Source of the DNA: Heloderma charlesbogerti
Lineage: Eukaryota > Chordata > Lepidosauria > Squamata > Helodermatidae
Assembly: GCA_026122225.1 (NCBI GenBank)
Contig: JANEZZ010002360.1
Span: forward strand, 930,001-994,000
Length of the DNA stretch: 64,000 bases
Direction: 5' to 3'
The position numbers were made by a program, and so were the translations under genes. Positions within the stretch are counted from its first letter, which is position 1; each line of letters starts with the position of its first letter. Positions 21,353 to 32,413 of the stretch are shown here, piece after piece. Below the pieces are notes generated by a model. The model was given only the letters and a program-made list of their open reading frames with translations, was not told the DNA's origin and did no database searches.

Positions 21353-23039
21353 TGAATCTGAGCCCAGGACTCGTGGGCCAAGCTGGCACTCCATTCACTA
21401 CTCTGCACTGGCTGATGCTGGTGATCAGTCAGTCTGGTCCCTAGCCATGTTTGGGCCTTTGCAGAACAGGATCCCCATATCATGGTTTAATGACAATGTG
21501 CAATATGTCGTCTTCTCCTATACGTTATGAATTGGCAGCTATTTGTGTGGGCAGTGTCAGTAGTTCAAATGATTTACGACGTGCCACAAAAGTAGCTTTC
21601 TGGGCAGCCAATGCCAAATTGGGCATTGCACACAATTGGGTGGGGGGGGAGAAGTAAAAGGGCAAAATGAAAAGAACAAAACAAGGCAATTCCAGAGGTT
21701 AATTATTTGCCTATTAATTTTAAGAATATCTCTTTTGTTCTTATTCAGCTGATCCTTTCCATCAGACTAACTATATGCGCTGTGCATTCCTGAACCTTTT
21801 GAAACCTGGAAGCCATTACAGTCTCTCAAGTAATCTAAATGAAAGATTACTATTGTTAGAAGGACTAATACTGTTCTTGTCAAATACAGGAAACTGGTTA
21901 TCTCTTATCTCTCTTGTTCATTATTTCAAAATACTGACAGACACCCACTTAGACCTCTTCATCAGTGACCTTTTGAAATTTTCCTCCATCCTTGTGGGCA
22001 GAGAAATTGATATTACAAGTCTTCTCCAGGGGGAGAATAAATTCTCCAGTCGCTTGTGAGGGCTTGGGTTCCGCATTCGCAGAGGGAGTAGCACAGCTTC
22101 TTCTTCCATTTTTCGGAGGAGTTTTTCTTTTTCGCTGCCAGAACAAGGAGCAACAGGAGCAATGGTGTCAGTAGCAGGGCCGCCATTTTGTGTGCTCTGC
22201 AATGCCCTGGACCTACCATCATTCTGTGGCATTTTGTTGTTGGGAGTGGGGGAGAACGGCAGCAGAAAATGCTGGGAAATCTCTGAAGAAAGTTCTGCAA
22301 AGAGGCCTTATTTGTTTGGAGGGGATGAGAAAAAGAAAAATCTCAAGAGGTTTTCTCAGCAAAAAATATCTTCTGAGAAAGTTTGGCTGAGTTCCACTCT
22401 CTCTCTCGCACACCTTCATTCCCTTTATATCACACATTAAAAGCTTGTATAATTTTACTCAGGATCACAATTTCTCTATTACATTCTGTTAACTGGGAAA
22501 ATTCCTTCCTTTCTTAGTGCTTAGCATATAAAAGATATCCTGCCACTACCACATACAAAAGTAGCTTGCCTTTTCTTTGTCTTTATGAACACTTCCCTTT
22601 AAAGTAGAGTTGAGATGAATTATTTTTTCTGGCAGTCGCTGAGTTCCTTCCTCCATTCCTTTCCCGGTTTTTCAGTTTTCAAACTCTACTCTTTATTTTA
22701 ACCGCTATTGATCTCCGTTTTGGTGGGTTGGGGTGGGAAGAGAACGTATCATCTCATCACCTTGGATAAGTGATGTCACCACGTCCCTTAATAGCAAATC
22801 TTGGTGGGATTTTTTTGAGGTTGGAATAAAAATAAAAATAATAGAGGATTGTTGCTTTGTGTGAGTTCATCTGTAGTCTTTCCTGAGTTGGTGCTTCCCA
22901 TATTGCTTTTTTGTGAGCACACATACAAGAGTTAATTTGCCAAGAGCTTCATCTCCTCAGAGACAATGCTATTTTTCCATCCTCAGTAACAAACCAAAAC
23001 AGGACACAGGAATCTGCCTTCTCAGGTCCCATCCCAAAT
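21353..23039. other. downstream flank of copy A and unassigned sequence
   Basis: 21353-21490 is conserved with 54405-54540 and the relic at 4938-5060. 21700-22900 is unassigned. A minus-strand frame at 22300-22013 has a Leu-rich stretch after a Met (KMAALLLTPLLLLLLVL) but no recognisable family, and lacks support as a gene. 22160-22250 resembles 31095-31180 (both contain GCCATTTTG...CAATGCCCTGGACC), hence a repeat. Confidence 0.4.
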
Positions 23040-23380
23040 GCTTAGCCTTCTGCATGTTTACTCAGAAGCCAGAATGCAGAGAATTGCAGCCAATGGAAAA
23101 GACAGGGGTTCTCTCACCATTTGATTGGCCAAACCTAAGTAGGCAGAGCTTCCATCTTCTGCACTTTTCCTTTGGAGTCAATCCCATTATGTGGTGTAGA
23201 TTTGCTGCTCTTGAAAAAGGGAAAGGAACAGGTCTGCTGCCCCTGGCAAATGGGGCCATTTGAAGCATATGTATGGGGATCATTTTCAGGCATGGGCTTA
23301 GAGTATGCAGACCAAGGGTAGTATAATCAGCTCGCTGGAATTCTCTTATTCTGGCCAAAGATTAGCATTATCAAGGAGAT
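23040..23380 (-). mobile_element. Penelope-like element fragment
   Basis: The minus-strand frame contains IPIHMLQMAPF and FQRADYTTLGLHTLSP, matching the part after the GIY-YIG domain in the element at 54720-57367 (IPTHMLQMAPF, ICMHSLNLF). It is a short, frame-broken piece. 23381-23819 shares GAACCCCATAGCTCAATTGC with 27858-27905. Confidence 0.6.
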
Positions 23381-23819
23381 CAGAGCACATGAAGTGTAAG
23401 CCACACTGTGGAACCCCATAGCTCAATTGCCAAGGGGCTGATCAATGCTCACCCAATGTAACTCTCTGAAATGGATCCCACAGGTAAGACCACAACTGGT
23501 GCAAACTTAGATAAGCACAAAGGGTGGAAATGGCCCTTTACAGCCACCGTTGTGCACAAAACCAGATACACGAAAACCAGATATACGATATTTCTTCCAG
23601 GGAAATAGTGGTCTGGATGGAGATCAGGCAGCTGCCAGGCACGAGCAATGAGGTCTGGTTAGCCCCGGCCACTCACACGGCTCGGCGGCAGGGGCGGGTG
23701 GCTTGCTGAACTGGGCTCAGGGGGGTGAGCAGGGGGAAGTCCAGTGGACCTCCAGACCCAGTTGCATGCTCACAATGTCCCTAAATGTGAGTGAATACAT
23801 TATTGCAGTTGCAAACCCA

Positions 23820-25014
23820 GAGAGGAGACTCCGACTGAGGGCCTGGCAACAGGCACAACAGCGAAGAGGCAGAACAGAAGCGACAGGGAAGTTCAGCAGG
23901 TTTCTTTTAACAACTAGACAGGTTATAATTCATATAATTCATATAATTCCAGCCAAGCCTCACTTGGTAGCAAGCACTTCTGTGGCAGATATTGGCTGCC
24001 AGATTGCCAGGAAGATAAGATGAAGTGCTATACAATTAGATCCCTTTGCAGCTTTTTGTGAACATGGTTTTCCCCATCCACAGTGGTGAAACAGGGTTTC
24101 AACTAGACCGGATGGCAACATGAAAAGGAGTTTCAGAAAATCATCTCAGGCTCTTCAGACACTGAGGTACGAATTCCTGTATCATGTGCTAGTGCTTCTG
24201 GAAAATGCATAAAACTCATTAATAGTCATTTCCACCAAACTACTTGTTCCTGACCTTTGCTCTTTGGCTCCTCCCCTCAGCATATAACCCCCCCCTATCA
24301 TTCCCCCTTCATATCAGTTGCCTTAGTTGGACCAGCTTCGCTCCATGTCCTCTTGGCTCTTGGTCTTCCTAGGGCTATGGAAGCACTCCAGAGCACGTGC
24401 CTCCTCCTGGCTTTGCTTTCACTGGGGAAGCATTATCCAGAAGCCGCAGATTCTTTTTCCTGTTTCTGGGAAAGCAAATATGCAGATGGCTTTTTAAGAA
24501 GTGCAAGGACTTCTAGGGTTCTTGAAGCCAGAAATGGGGGAGTTGGGAAAATAAGTCTGTACACCCAGCGACAACCGGAAGAGTAGTAGGCAATAGTTTG
24601 AAGGCAGGGAGCCAAGAACACTGGGCTGGAAGTGGAGGGGGGAAAGGACCCAGGAGTCCCCTGGAAGGGAGGAGAGAGTGGGGAGGGATCTCAAACCAAA
24701 GAGTGTGATGCCCACAGTTCACTGGTTACTTCGAGGCAGTGGGGTCAATGTATGCGTTTTCCGGTCAGCTTCAGCACTCAGCTATGAGTGGGTCAAGATA
24801 ACCTACAGTCTTCCATTGGACTTACCATCCATCTGATCAAGTCATCTGTTGCTCATCAATGCTGATGCATAATAATCCTGAATCACTAAGGTGCCACAGC
24901 ATTCTACATCTAATGCAATGGAGTCAGCGCAGTTAAGTTGAAATCTACCCCGTCTACCCATACCTTACTGTGCTTCTCCAGATTTCAGTGGGGAAGCTTA
25001 GTTGCTCCTACAGG
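23820..25014 (+). pseudogene. orphan promoter-exon 1 unit (unit C) of the PLI-gamma-like family
   Basis: The upstream sequence (23820-24300) matches that of copies A and B. An exon-1 homologue starts with ATG at 24377 (MEALQSTCLLLALLS). The splice donor, CCAG|GTGAGT in A, is CTGG|GGAAGC here, and the TATA motif is TATAAC. Intron-1-like sequence follows (24540-24700 matches 7820-7960). Exons 2-5 are absent before the next unit, so this is a broken duplicate, not a gene. Confidence 0.8.
24377..24425 (+). pseudogene. exon 1 of unit C, donor lost
   Basis: 49-nt homologue of exon 1 with an intact signal-peptide frame but no GT donor. Reading continues only a short way before a stop at 24584. Confidence 0.8.
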
Positions 25015-25480
25015 TGAGGTATTCCAGAATACGATTGTGCCACAATTGCTGTATGGGACAGAGATCTGGGGCTACCACAAAGTCTCCCCTCTGGAAGTCG
25101 TGCAGAACCCCTTCTCACAAGCTCTGCTGGTTGTCTCTAACGGCACAGCAGCTCCTTTTTAAAGGGCTGCAACAGGGCTACTCCCTTCACAACCTGGTGG
25201 GCATGTTGCCCTGGCCCTGTACTGGCTCTGGCTGGAGCTGGTCAGTCTGAGTGACACCCGTATGCCCCAAAATGCTTCCAAGAACAACAGCAATCTTTGG
25301 CCCAAAACTCTTGGGCAGATTCAGTCAGCACGATTCTCCGTTCGTATGGGAACAGTGTGGGAGCCCCACCAAACTATGCCTCTAAGAGAGTCAAACAACT
25401 TGTTAAGGAAAAAACCTACCTCGATTCCAAACTTGGGCTCTACATCTGAGGTCTCAAATGGCGTACTCTTCCTGGTGCCC
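25015..25480 (+). mobile_element. LINE fragment, C-terminal ORF2 region
   Basis: The frame has VPQLLYGTEIWGYHKVSPLE VVQNPF, the 'YGxEIWG...LExVQNxFL' pattern after the RT domain of several LINE clades. A second, shorter copy is fused to unit D (29940-30050). Clade not assigned. Confidence 0.55.
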
Positions 25481-25689
25481 AATATATAAAACATCTTTCA
25501 GGCTGAAGCTGTATTTCACCAACCTCACTCTGGCGCCACTCTGAAGAGCATGTACAGCTCTGTGCTTTCAGGGTCTGCCCTCAGCCCATTTGGAAGGAAG
25601 ATTGAACAAGATTCCCATGCAGCAAAGACTCTGCATCTGTGACTCGGGACTTCAGAGCCGTGGACTGTGATCTAGGAGTTTTGCGTGGA

Positions 25690-26351
25690 GAAGAGGCGCT
25701 TGACACCACATTAGTGGAGCCTCTCTAAATTACAGTGTTAAACTGGCTTTACTGTCTTCCCAGGAAACCTTGGGCACTGTAGTTCTCTGGGAGGAGTCGG
25801 AGAGCTGTGGCACAGAACGTTCAGCCTTTACACCGAACTACAATTCCCAGGAAGCTTTGGAGGGAGCCTTGATCAATAAACTGGCATAAAGCCAATGTAA
25901 ATCGATAGTACAGATATTCCTTGAGAGGTAATGAAGTTTAACATCTCACAGACATGTATGTTGCATGTGCCAGCTGTTCTGAAATCTATTCGTCTGCTCC
26001 ACAAAGAGGAAGATAGAGTATGAATGGTGATACATAAGGGCACAATCCTATGGGGAGAGTTGACCGCCTCTGAACTCAGAGGTGGCTGACTGTCCAATGC
26101 AAGGTGGGTGGGGCACGGAGGGGATCCTCTCCTCTGCGCTCTGCCCTCCTTGCATTTGGGCTTGTTAGAGTAGGGTGGGGGGAGGCTGGATAGCACGTAG
26201 GATCCAGGGATGAACTGCGGCAGGGGAGGGGATGGGGAATGAGGTTTCTGGGTACTGAGCTCGTAGCCCTGGCTTCGACCTTGGTTCCCAGAAACCAAAA
26301 AAATACTATGGCCTCCTAGTCACTCTCTAGCACCTTGAGGATTGCACCCTC
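25690..26351 (+). pseudogene. detached intron-1 segment of the PLI-gamma-like family
   Basis: 25740-26350 matches intron 1 of copy A at 8230-8835 (AAACTGGC...CCCAGGAA, AATCGATAGTACAGATAT, GACTGTCCAATGCAAGGTGG). No exon 2 follows; the match stops where a PAT element begins. Confidence 0.7.
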
Positions 26352-27267
26352 ATTTGCGTGGCTGCCTTTACCGTGACAGGCTACGTAAATACTTACGTAG
26401 CCTATCACGGCAAAGGGCCGGGGCGCAAATGGCATAGTGGCCACCTGTCAGGGTGGACACTGAGTCCATAGAATCCCAGAGTAGTTCTGATTCTGAGGAA
26501 GAGCAGTCACTCCTGGGAGAGGAGCGCGCTCCTCTTTCCCAGGGCCAACAGCTGACGGAGATTCCTCCCACCAGCATTCCTAGCTTAGATAGCAGTCCGG
26601 GGAGTGACCGAGCACAGATAGCAGACTTGGTGGACGCGCGACGCCGATGCAGAGAGCGGCGCCAGATGGAGGGCGCGGAAAGGAGGCCTAGTGCCCGGTT
26701 GGTGCGCAAACAACGGCTGCGCCCAGAGGATCCAAGGGAAAAGGGGAGGGACTCTCCCTAGTCCTTAAGTTCAGGGGTCTGCCGGTAATTCCCTTTCAAA
26801 CGGGGACCAACTGTTCCAACTTAGGGCATAGGTACCATGCTGCTCAGATCTAGTTGCAAACGGTATAGTTGTTAAGTTGTAAAAGAAGAATAAAGCTTTG
26901 AAAGGAATCCCTTTGTCTGTGTCTGGACTTGGCTACTGGATTAGACTAAGAGAGGCCTCCAAGGAGCCCTTGACACCACCATTTGCATACCTGCTCTTTG
27001 CCGTGATAGACTATGTAAATACTTACACAGCCTATCACAGCTGACTGCAAGGATGCACATGGAGGCCACTACGACGGCCACCATTTGCAGCTGCAGCAGC
27101 CCGGCTGCGGCCAGAACTCCAGCTGCAGCCAGCCCCGGTCGGCAGGTCCGTGGAGCTGCCGTGGAGCGGAGCGGGTCCGGGGAGAATTCCAGGGGGAGGG
27201 ATGGAGCGCCTCCCCACCACCGCCGATGCCCCGGAACAGATGGGTGAGTAGTATTCGTACATCCCTA
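26352..27267. mobile_element. PAT palindrome element split by a solo LTR, left end lost
   Basis: Palindromes at 26372-26411 (CGTGACAGGCTACGTAAAT and its inverse) and about 27000-27042, with a right end GTACATCCCTA at 27267. LTR-2 (26446-26975) sits between GGCCACC and CCACCATTTGC. The left terminus is missing at the junction with the intron-1 segment. Confidence 0.8.
26446..26975 (+). mobile_element. solo LTR (LTR-2)
   Basis: 530 bp, TGTCAGGGTGGACAC...GAGCCCTTGACA, with target duplication CCACC at 26441-26445 and 26976-26980. AATAAAGCTTTGAAA lies at about 26889. The frame at 26453-26761 (Ser/Glu-rich, then REKGRDSP at the end) is shared with LTR-1. Insertion into a PAT dates it after that PAT. 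Confidence 0.88.
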
Positions 27268-27905
27268 GTTCCTGAAGGCAAAATGGGAATCAGAGAGCCA
27301 GGACAATGATGTTCTTAAGTTATATCCAAGGGAAACTGGAGAGTAGTAGGCAACAGTTCGAGGTCAGGGAGCCAAGAATTATGGGTTGGAAATGGAGGTG
27401 GGGAAAGGATCCAGGAGTTCTTTGGAAATGAGGAAGAGGGTGGGGAGTGCTTCCTATCAAAGATCAGGTATAAGAATTGATCTGAGTTGGAGTAACGGAA
27501 CGACTATGCAAGACTACATAGAAGTGGAATGCCATCTAGGTGTTTTGAGAATTAAACTGGCTTTCAATTCCTCCCAGGAAAATTTGGGCATTGTGGTTCT
27601 GTGGGAGGGTTCAAATATCTTTGCACAGAATGCTTAGACTTTGCGCCAAACTACAATTCCCAGGAAGCTTTGGAGGGAGCTTTGATCAGCAAACTGGCAT
27701 AGAACCAATATAAATTAATAGTACAGATATGCCCTGAGAGGTGAAGGTCAGCATCTCTTTTCAGGCACAGGCACGTTACTTATATGTTGCAGCTGTTCCG
27801 AACTTTATTAATTTGCTCTACAAAGAGGAATATAGAGTATGAATGGTGATATTCCATGCTGTGGAACCCCATAGCTCAATTGCCAAGGGGCCGATCAGTG
27901 ATCAC
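27268..27905 (+). pseudogene. second detached intron-1 segment (unit E)
   Basis: 27268-27460 matches the start of intron 1 of copies A and B (GGCAAAATGGGAATCAGAGA at 27280). 27480-27840 matches 8160-8520, without the intervening part. The final 50 bases match 23403-23455, upstream of unit C. Confidence 0.7.
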
Positions 27906-28636
27906 TAGGGATGTACGAAAGTCCCCTTACCTGGCTCCGCCGGGTTCCACTGGGGGGGGGGAGGCGCTCCGTCCCTCCCCCCGGAATCCTTGCCGGGGGG
28001 GGGAGGCACTCTGTGCCTCCTGCCCGGAATCCTGGCTGGCCGTCTCCGCTCCGCGGCCGTAGCTGCTGCCGTTTGTGTCCCTGTAGTCAGCCATGATAAG
28101 CTATGTAAAGACTTATGTAGCCTATCACGTCTGGCTTAAAAAACAAAACAAAAACGCACGTATGCAAATGGCGGTGGCTACAGCCGCCGCCATTTGCATT
28201 CCTTATTTTTGGCCGTCTTAGTCTACATAAATATTTACGTAGACTAAGACGGCCAAAAATAAGGAATGCAAATGGCGGTGGCCGTAGCTGCCGCCCTTTG
28301 TGTACGCGTTTTGTTTTGTTTCTTTTTAAGCCAGACATGATAGGCTACGTAAGTCTTTACGTAGCCTATCACGTCTTGTTAAAAAACAACAACAACAAAG
28401 CGACAAGACTGCAAATGGCGGCGGCGGAAGCCGGTCGGAACACCAGCCGCCGCCACCACCGCCGCAGCCACCGCCAGAGCCGCCGCCACCCGGAAGATCT
28501 GCCCCAGGTAAGTCTCATCCCGGGGGGGATCCGTGGGGTGGCAGGGGGTTAACAGGCCATTCCGCCACAGATTTCGGTGGAATGCACTGGCATTCAGCCT
28601 CACCGAGATCTGTGGCGGAATTCTCTGCCATCGCTA
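27906..28636. mobile_element. PAT palindrome element
   Basis: 731 bp with a perfect duplication GTGATCAC (27898-27905, 28637-28644). The left end is TAGGGATGTACGAAAGTCCC CTTACC; the right end is the terminal-hairpin type ending CATCGCTA. Palindromes at about 28091-28130, 28213-28253 and 28336-28376; GCAAATGGCGGTGG/GCCGCCGCCATTTGC pairs between them; donor match CCCCAG|GTAAGT near 28508. Confidence 0.92.
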
Positions 28637-28689
28637 GTGATCACCCAATGTAACTTTCTGAAATGGATCCCATAGTGAAGACCACAACC

Positions 28690-28990
28690 AGTGTAATTCA
28701 GTGCCCTCTTTATCCTTGCCCTTCCTGGCTAATAAAAGCTAGCCTAGGGGATATGATCGGCTGTGTCCTCCAACACAGTGCCTCCAATGCCCACCCCATG
28801 GAGCCAATCCAGGAGGACACCATGGTTGACAGTGTCAAAAGCCGATGAGAGATCAAGCAACATTTACAGGGTCACACTCCCTCTGTCCCTCTCCTGATGA
28901 AGGTCATCCATCAAAGCAACCAAGCCTGATTCAGTCCTGTAAATAGGACAAGCCCCCAACTGGGGGTCCAGGTCAATGGTGGAATCCTGA
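28690..28990 (-). mobile_element. L2-group LINE RT fragment
   Basis: Translation of the minus strand gives LDLSSAFDTVNHGVLLDWL, the conserved RT block A region of L2/CR1-group LINEs, with VNHG at about 28825. Frame-broken beyond it. 28991-29440 is unassigned. Confidence 0.7.
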
Positions 28991-29439
28991 CAATCCCATT
29001 AAGCAAAGAAAAGGTTTGAATACCTCAAAAGGTCTTACGTCACGTGGGTATAAGTCAAACTACAAAACTATGATGTCCACACCCAAGATGAAGTAATATA
29101 GTCTAGTTCATTATAAAACAAGGACAAGTGGTGGTGCTGGGAGGGAACCAAATTGTTCACGCCTTCCCCTCTCCTTGGTGGGGATGGGTAGGAATTTTGT
29201 TCCAGATTGTTTTCGATAAGGATTTGTCAAAATTTGCAAGGTTCTTCATATTCCGGCCAAAATGAACTTGAGATTAAAAAAAAAAAAATCAGTGTTGGAG
29301 AAACAGAAAGAGATACACTCATCCATCCAGGCCTTTGATTGTTTAGTGCTTAGCTCTTAAAAGTCTGGCTTTGATTCTCTGGGTATTCAACCATGTTGGT
29401 GTTGATTTAGGGCTGCCATCTCTCTTTTCTTTGAAAAAT

Positions 29440-29547
29440 ATATATAATATTTTTATTATATATATATAATATATATATATAATATATATATTATATATAT
29501 TATATAGATGTTATATATATAAAAATATATATATAACATCTATATAG
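29440..29547. repeat. AT-rich palindromic repeat
   Basis: (TATATA)n runs with paired ATATATATAACATCTATATA arms. Confidence 0.85.
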
Positions 29548-29769
29548 CAGCTAGAAACTCCCCTCCATGCTGGGAATGTGCCGATTTTACTTCATCAGTG
29601 TAGATGGGTGAGAAAATGGTTTCAGTTTATTTTTTTCTAAGAATCTACTAAAATTCACAAATTTCGTCATAATCAGAATGGAAAGAACTTGAGACTTTCA
29701 AAATTCAAATGCAGGCAAACTGAAACTGACAGATTTATCCATTCCTATACCTTGCAGGAAACAAAAGCT

Positions 29770-30175
29770 GATTCCCCCTTCATATCAGTTGCCTTAGTTG
29801 GTCCAGCTTTGCTCCATGTCCTCTTGACTCTTGGTCTTTCTAGGGCTATGGAAGCACTCCAGAGCATGTGCCTCCTCCTGGCCTTGCTTTCACCAGGGAA
29901 ACACGATCCAGAAGTGCCGGATTCTTTTTCCTTTTTCCATGGCACAGAGATCTGGGGCTACCGCAAACTCTCCCCTCTGGAAGTCATACAGAACTACTTC
30001 TTAGAAACTCTGTTGGCTTTCTCTAATGGCACAGCAGCTCCTTTTTAAAGGGCTGAAACAGGGCTATTCCCTTTACAACCTGGTGTGCATGTTGCTCTAG
30101 CCCTGTACTAGCTGGGCTGGTTAGTTTGAGTGATACCCATCTCCCCAAAAATGTTTCCAAGAAACATCTCCCCAG
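29770..30175 (+). pseudogene. orphan exon-1 unit (unit D)
   Basis: Exon-1 homologue with ATG at 29848 (MEALQSMCLLLALLSPGK). The donor is CCAG|GGAAAC instead of GTGAGT. Similarity to unit C begins just downstream of its TATA region (TTCCCCCTTCATATCAG), so there is no promoter. At about 29938 it jumps to the LINE fragment also seen at 25058. Non-functional. Confidence 0.78.
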
Positions 30176-30183
30176 TGTTTCAC

Positions 30184-31058
30184 TAGGGATGTACGAAAGG
30201 TACTTACCTTTCATGGATTATGTTTATGGTTGGGGGGGAGGCGTTCCGTCCCTCCCCCTGGAATCCTCGCCAGGGGGGATGCGCTCCGTTCCTCCCCCCC
30301 TGGGAATCCTGGCCAGCCAGCTGTGCTCCACAGGGATTCTGCGGAGCTACCAGCCGGCTCCACCAGCAGCCGGACATCCGTAGCCGCCTCCGTTTGCGTC
30401 CCTGCAGTCAGCCGTGATAGGCTACGTAAATGTTTATGTAGCCTATCATGGCTGACTAAAAAGAAAAAAAAATGCACATGTGCAAATTTGCGTTCCTTAT
30501 TTTGGCACGTTAAGATTAGTTTGGCACGACTAAGATGGCGAAAATAAGGGGAACGCAAATAGCGTAGACGCTACGCTATTTGAGTTCCCCTTATTTTCGC
30601 CGTCTTAGTCTACGTAAATGTTTACGCAGACTAAGACATGCCAAAATAAGGAACGCAAATGGCGGCGGCCATGGCCGCCACCATTTGCGTACGCATCTGT
30701 TTTTTTTTTCTTTTAAGTCAGCCGTGATAGGCTACGTAAAGATTTACGTAGCCTATCACGGGTTATTTTTTAAAATGTAGCCGTGATAGGCTACATAAAT
30801 CTTTACGTAGCCTATCACTTTTTTTTTTTAAACTGGAAATGGCGGCAGTGGCAGCCGGTCGGAAGACTGGCCGCCGCCGCCGCTGAACCGCCGCCAGAGC
30901 CGCCGCTGGAGCTGCTGCCACCAGGAAGATCTGCCCAAGGTAAGTCTCATCCCGGGGGGTGGCGGGGGAGCAGTCCATTTTGCCACCGATTTCGGGGGGG
31001 CGAATGCACTGGCATTCGGCCTCCCCGAGATCTGTGGCGAAATTTTCATACATCCCTA
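30184..31058. mobile_element. PAT palindrome element, best-preserved example
   Basis: 875 bp with a perfect duplication TGTTTCAC (30176-30183, 31059-31066). From left: TAGGGATGTACGAAAGG..CTTACC end; G-rich pyrimidine/purine arms; palindromes at about 30412-30452, 30543-30605 (AAGGGGAACGCAAATAGCGT and inverse), 30607-30638, 30650-30697 (GGAACGCAAATGGCGGC and inverse), 30722-30761 and 30781-30820; a GC-rich block; donor match CAAG|GTAAGT at about 30940; a terminal hairpin (CGAATGCACTGGCATTCG) and CATACATCCCTA. Confidence 0.94.
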
Positions 31059-31969
31059 TGTTTCACTGCGACCAGAAATGGCGTCAGGAGAAACTGTCAG
31101 CAGTCTGGCCACCATTTTGCATTGTTTTCAATGCCCTGGACCAACCATCATCCCAGGACATGGGATGATGGTTGTTGTTGGAGGAGAATGACTGCAAATG
31201 GCATCCCATGTTAGCTGCCCCAGGCTCTAAAAGGTGTGCGTTTAGAGGATCCTGTCTCTTAAGCACACTCTTGCTTGTAAAAAGGAACGTATGGACTGGG
31301 GAGGTGGACCTTTGATTTCAGAGAGAAACCTCAGACAGAAAGATGCAAGGGAGGCAGTGGAAGGGGAAGCACATTTAGGCAAAAAGCCAGATAATCCAAG
31401 GGGATCTGATGCAAGAGAGATCATCAGGGCCCCCTGTAACTGTATTTTCTGAAATGCCAGTTTTCTCGTTCCATGAAAAGAAACATCTTTCAAAATAACT
31501 TTCTGTACAGTGGACTCCTGTCCATGAAAGGTTATTATGCCACAGTACATTTGTGTTTTGTGAGTCTTTAAGGTGCCACAAGGCTTTGTGGCCTTTGAGC
31601 ACAAAAGAGCAAGAGGCCCATCCTCCTCCCACAGCAATTCAGCTTTCTCTAGCATAGCGCAAACCTTGATTCTGAGGAGACATATGAACCCACCAGAATC
31701 TGGCCACATGGATCACACAAAATGCAGGTGCACTCCACGTGACCTGAGAGCAGCCGATACGCCTGCTCTTCCCCTCCTCAGGGCCTCGCGGCCTACAATG
31801 GCCCAAGCCACGAGTGCAATTGCCCAGGACCAATTGGCTAGGCAGGCCTCTGCAGAGTCAGGCACACTCCGAGACTCTGAGGTTTGGTGCTGTTACTTAA
31901 TTGTGGACTCTGGAGTTAATGAAAATAATGAGCACACTGTGGAAGGGAAGCTGGCAGCCTCCCCTCTGG
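31059..31969. other. unassigned sequence upstream of copy B
   Basis: Part of it (31500-31590) contains TGAGTCTTTAAGGTGCCACA, a motif I associate with a widespread amniote repeat but cannot classify. From about 31970 on it is the conserved upstream region of the gene family. Confidence 0.4.
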
Positions 31970-32269
31970 GTTAGAGAAATGTCCGGAAGCACTTCCGTGA
32001 CAGATATCAGGGGCCCCAGATTGCCAGAAGAGAAGTTCATGCGTTGTCAAATTAGATTACTCTGGAGCTTTGTACAGTCCTGTTTTCCTGCATCCAGAGT
32101 AGTGAAACAGGTTTTATGCTAAATTGGATTTGTAGTCTGGCACCATTTATCAAGTTCCCCAAAACTTCTGAGACACTTCAAATGCTGAGGTGTATTCAAT
32201 TGCAGTCATTCCTGCACTACCCGAAACCAGTTGTTCCCAACTTTTGCCTTTGGGCTCCTCCCTTCGACC

Positions 32270-32275
32270 TATAAA
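32270..32275 (+). promoter_or_regulatory. TATA box of copy B
   Basis: TATAAA 95 bases before the ATG, in the same context as copy A (CCTATAAATxxTTCTGC). Confidence 0.7.
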
Positions 32276-32364
32276 TCATTCTGCGTCAGGCACTTCTGAC
32301 ATCAGTTGCTGTGGTCGGTCCAGCTCTGATCCAAGTCGTCCTGGCTCTTGAGCTTCCCATCACG

Positions 32365-32413
32365 ATGAAGGCGCTCATGAGCGTGTGCATCCTTTTTGTC
32401 TTACTTTCTCCAG
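32365..32413 (+). CDS. copy B exon 1, signal peptide
   Basis: ATG in CACGATGAAG; donor TCTCCAG|GTGAGTATT, phase 1. Confidence 0.9.

Noticed and set aside
22013..22300. Leu-rich frame on the minus strand that could be a signal peptide
   Set aside because: No family recognised, no supporting exon structure, and part of it matches another repeat-like site at 31095-31180.
24257..24586. Functional gene starting at the unit C exon 1
   Set aside because: Splice donor and TATA box are mutated and no downstream exons follow before other repeats.
30600..30820. Regularly spaced palindromes resembling a CRISPR array
   Set aside because: The repeats are full palindromes inside transposons with target duplications, spacing is irregular and the genome is eukaryotic.
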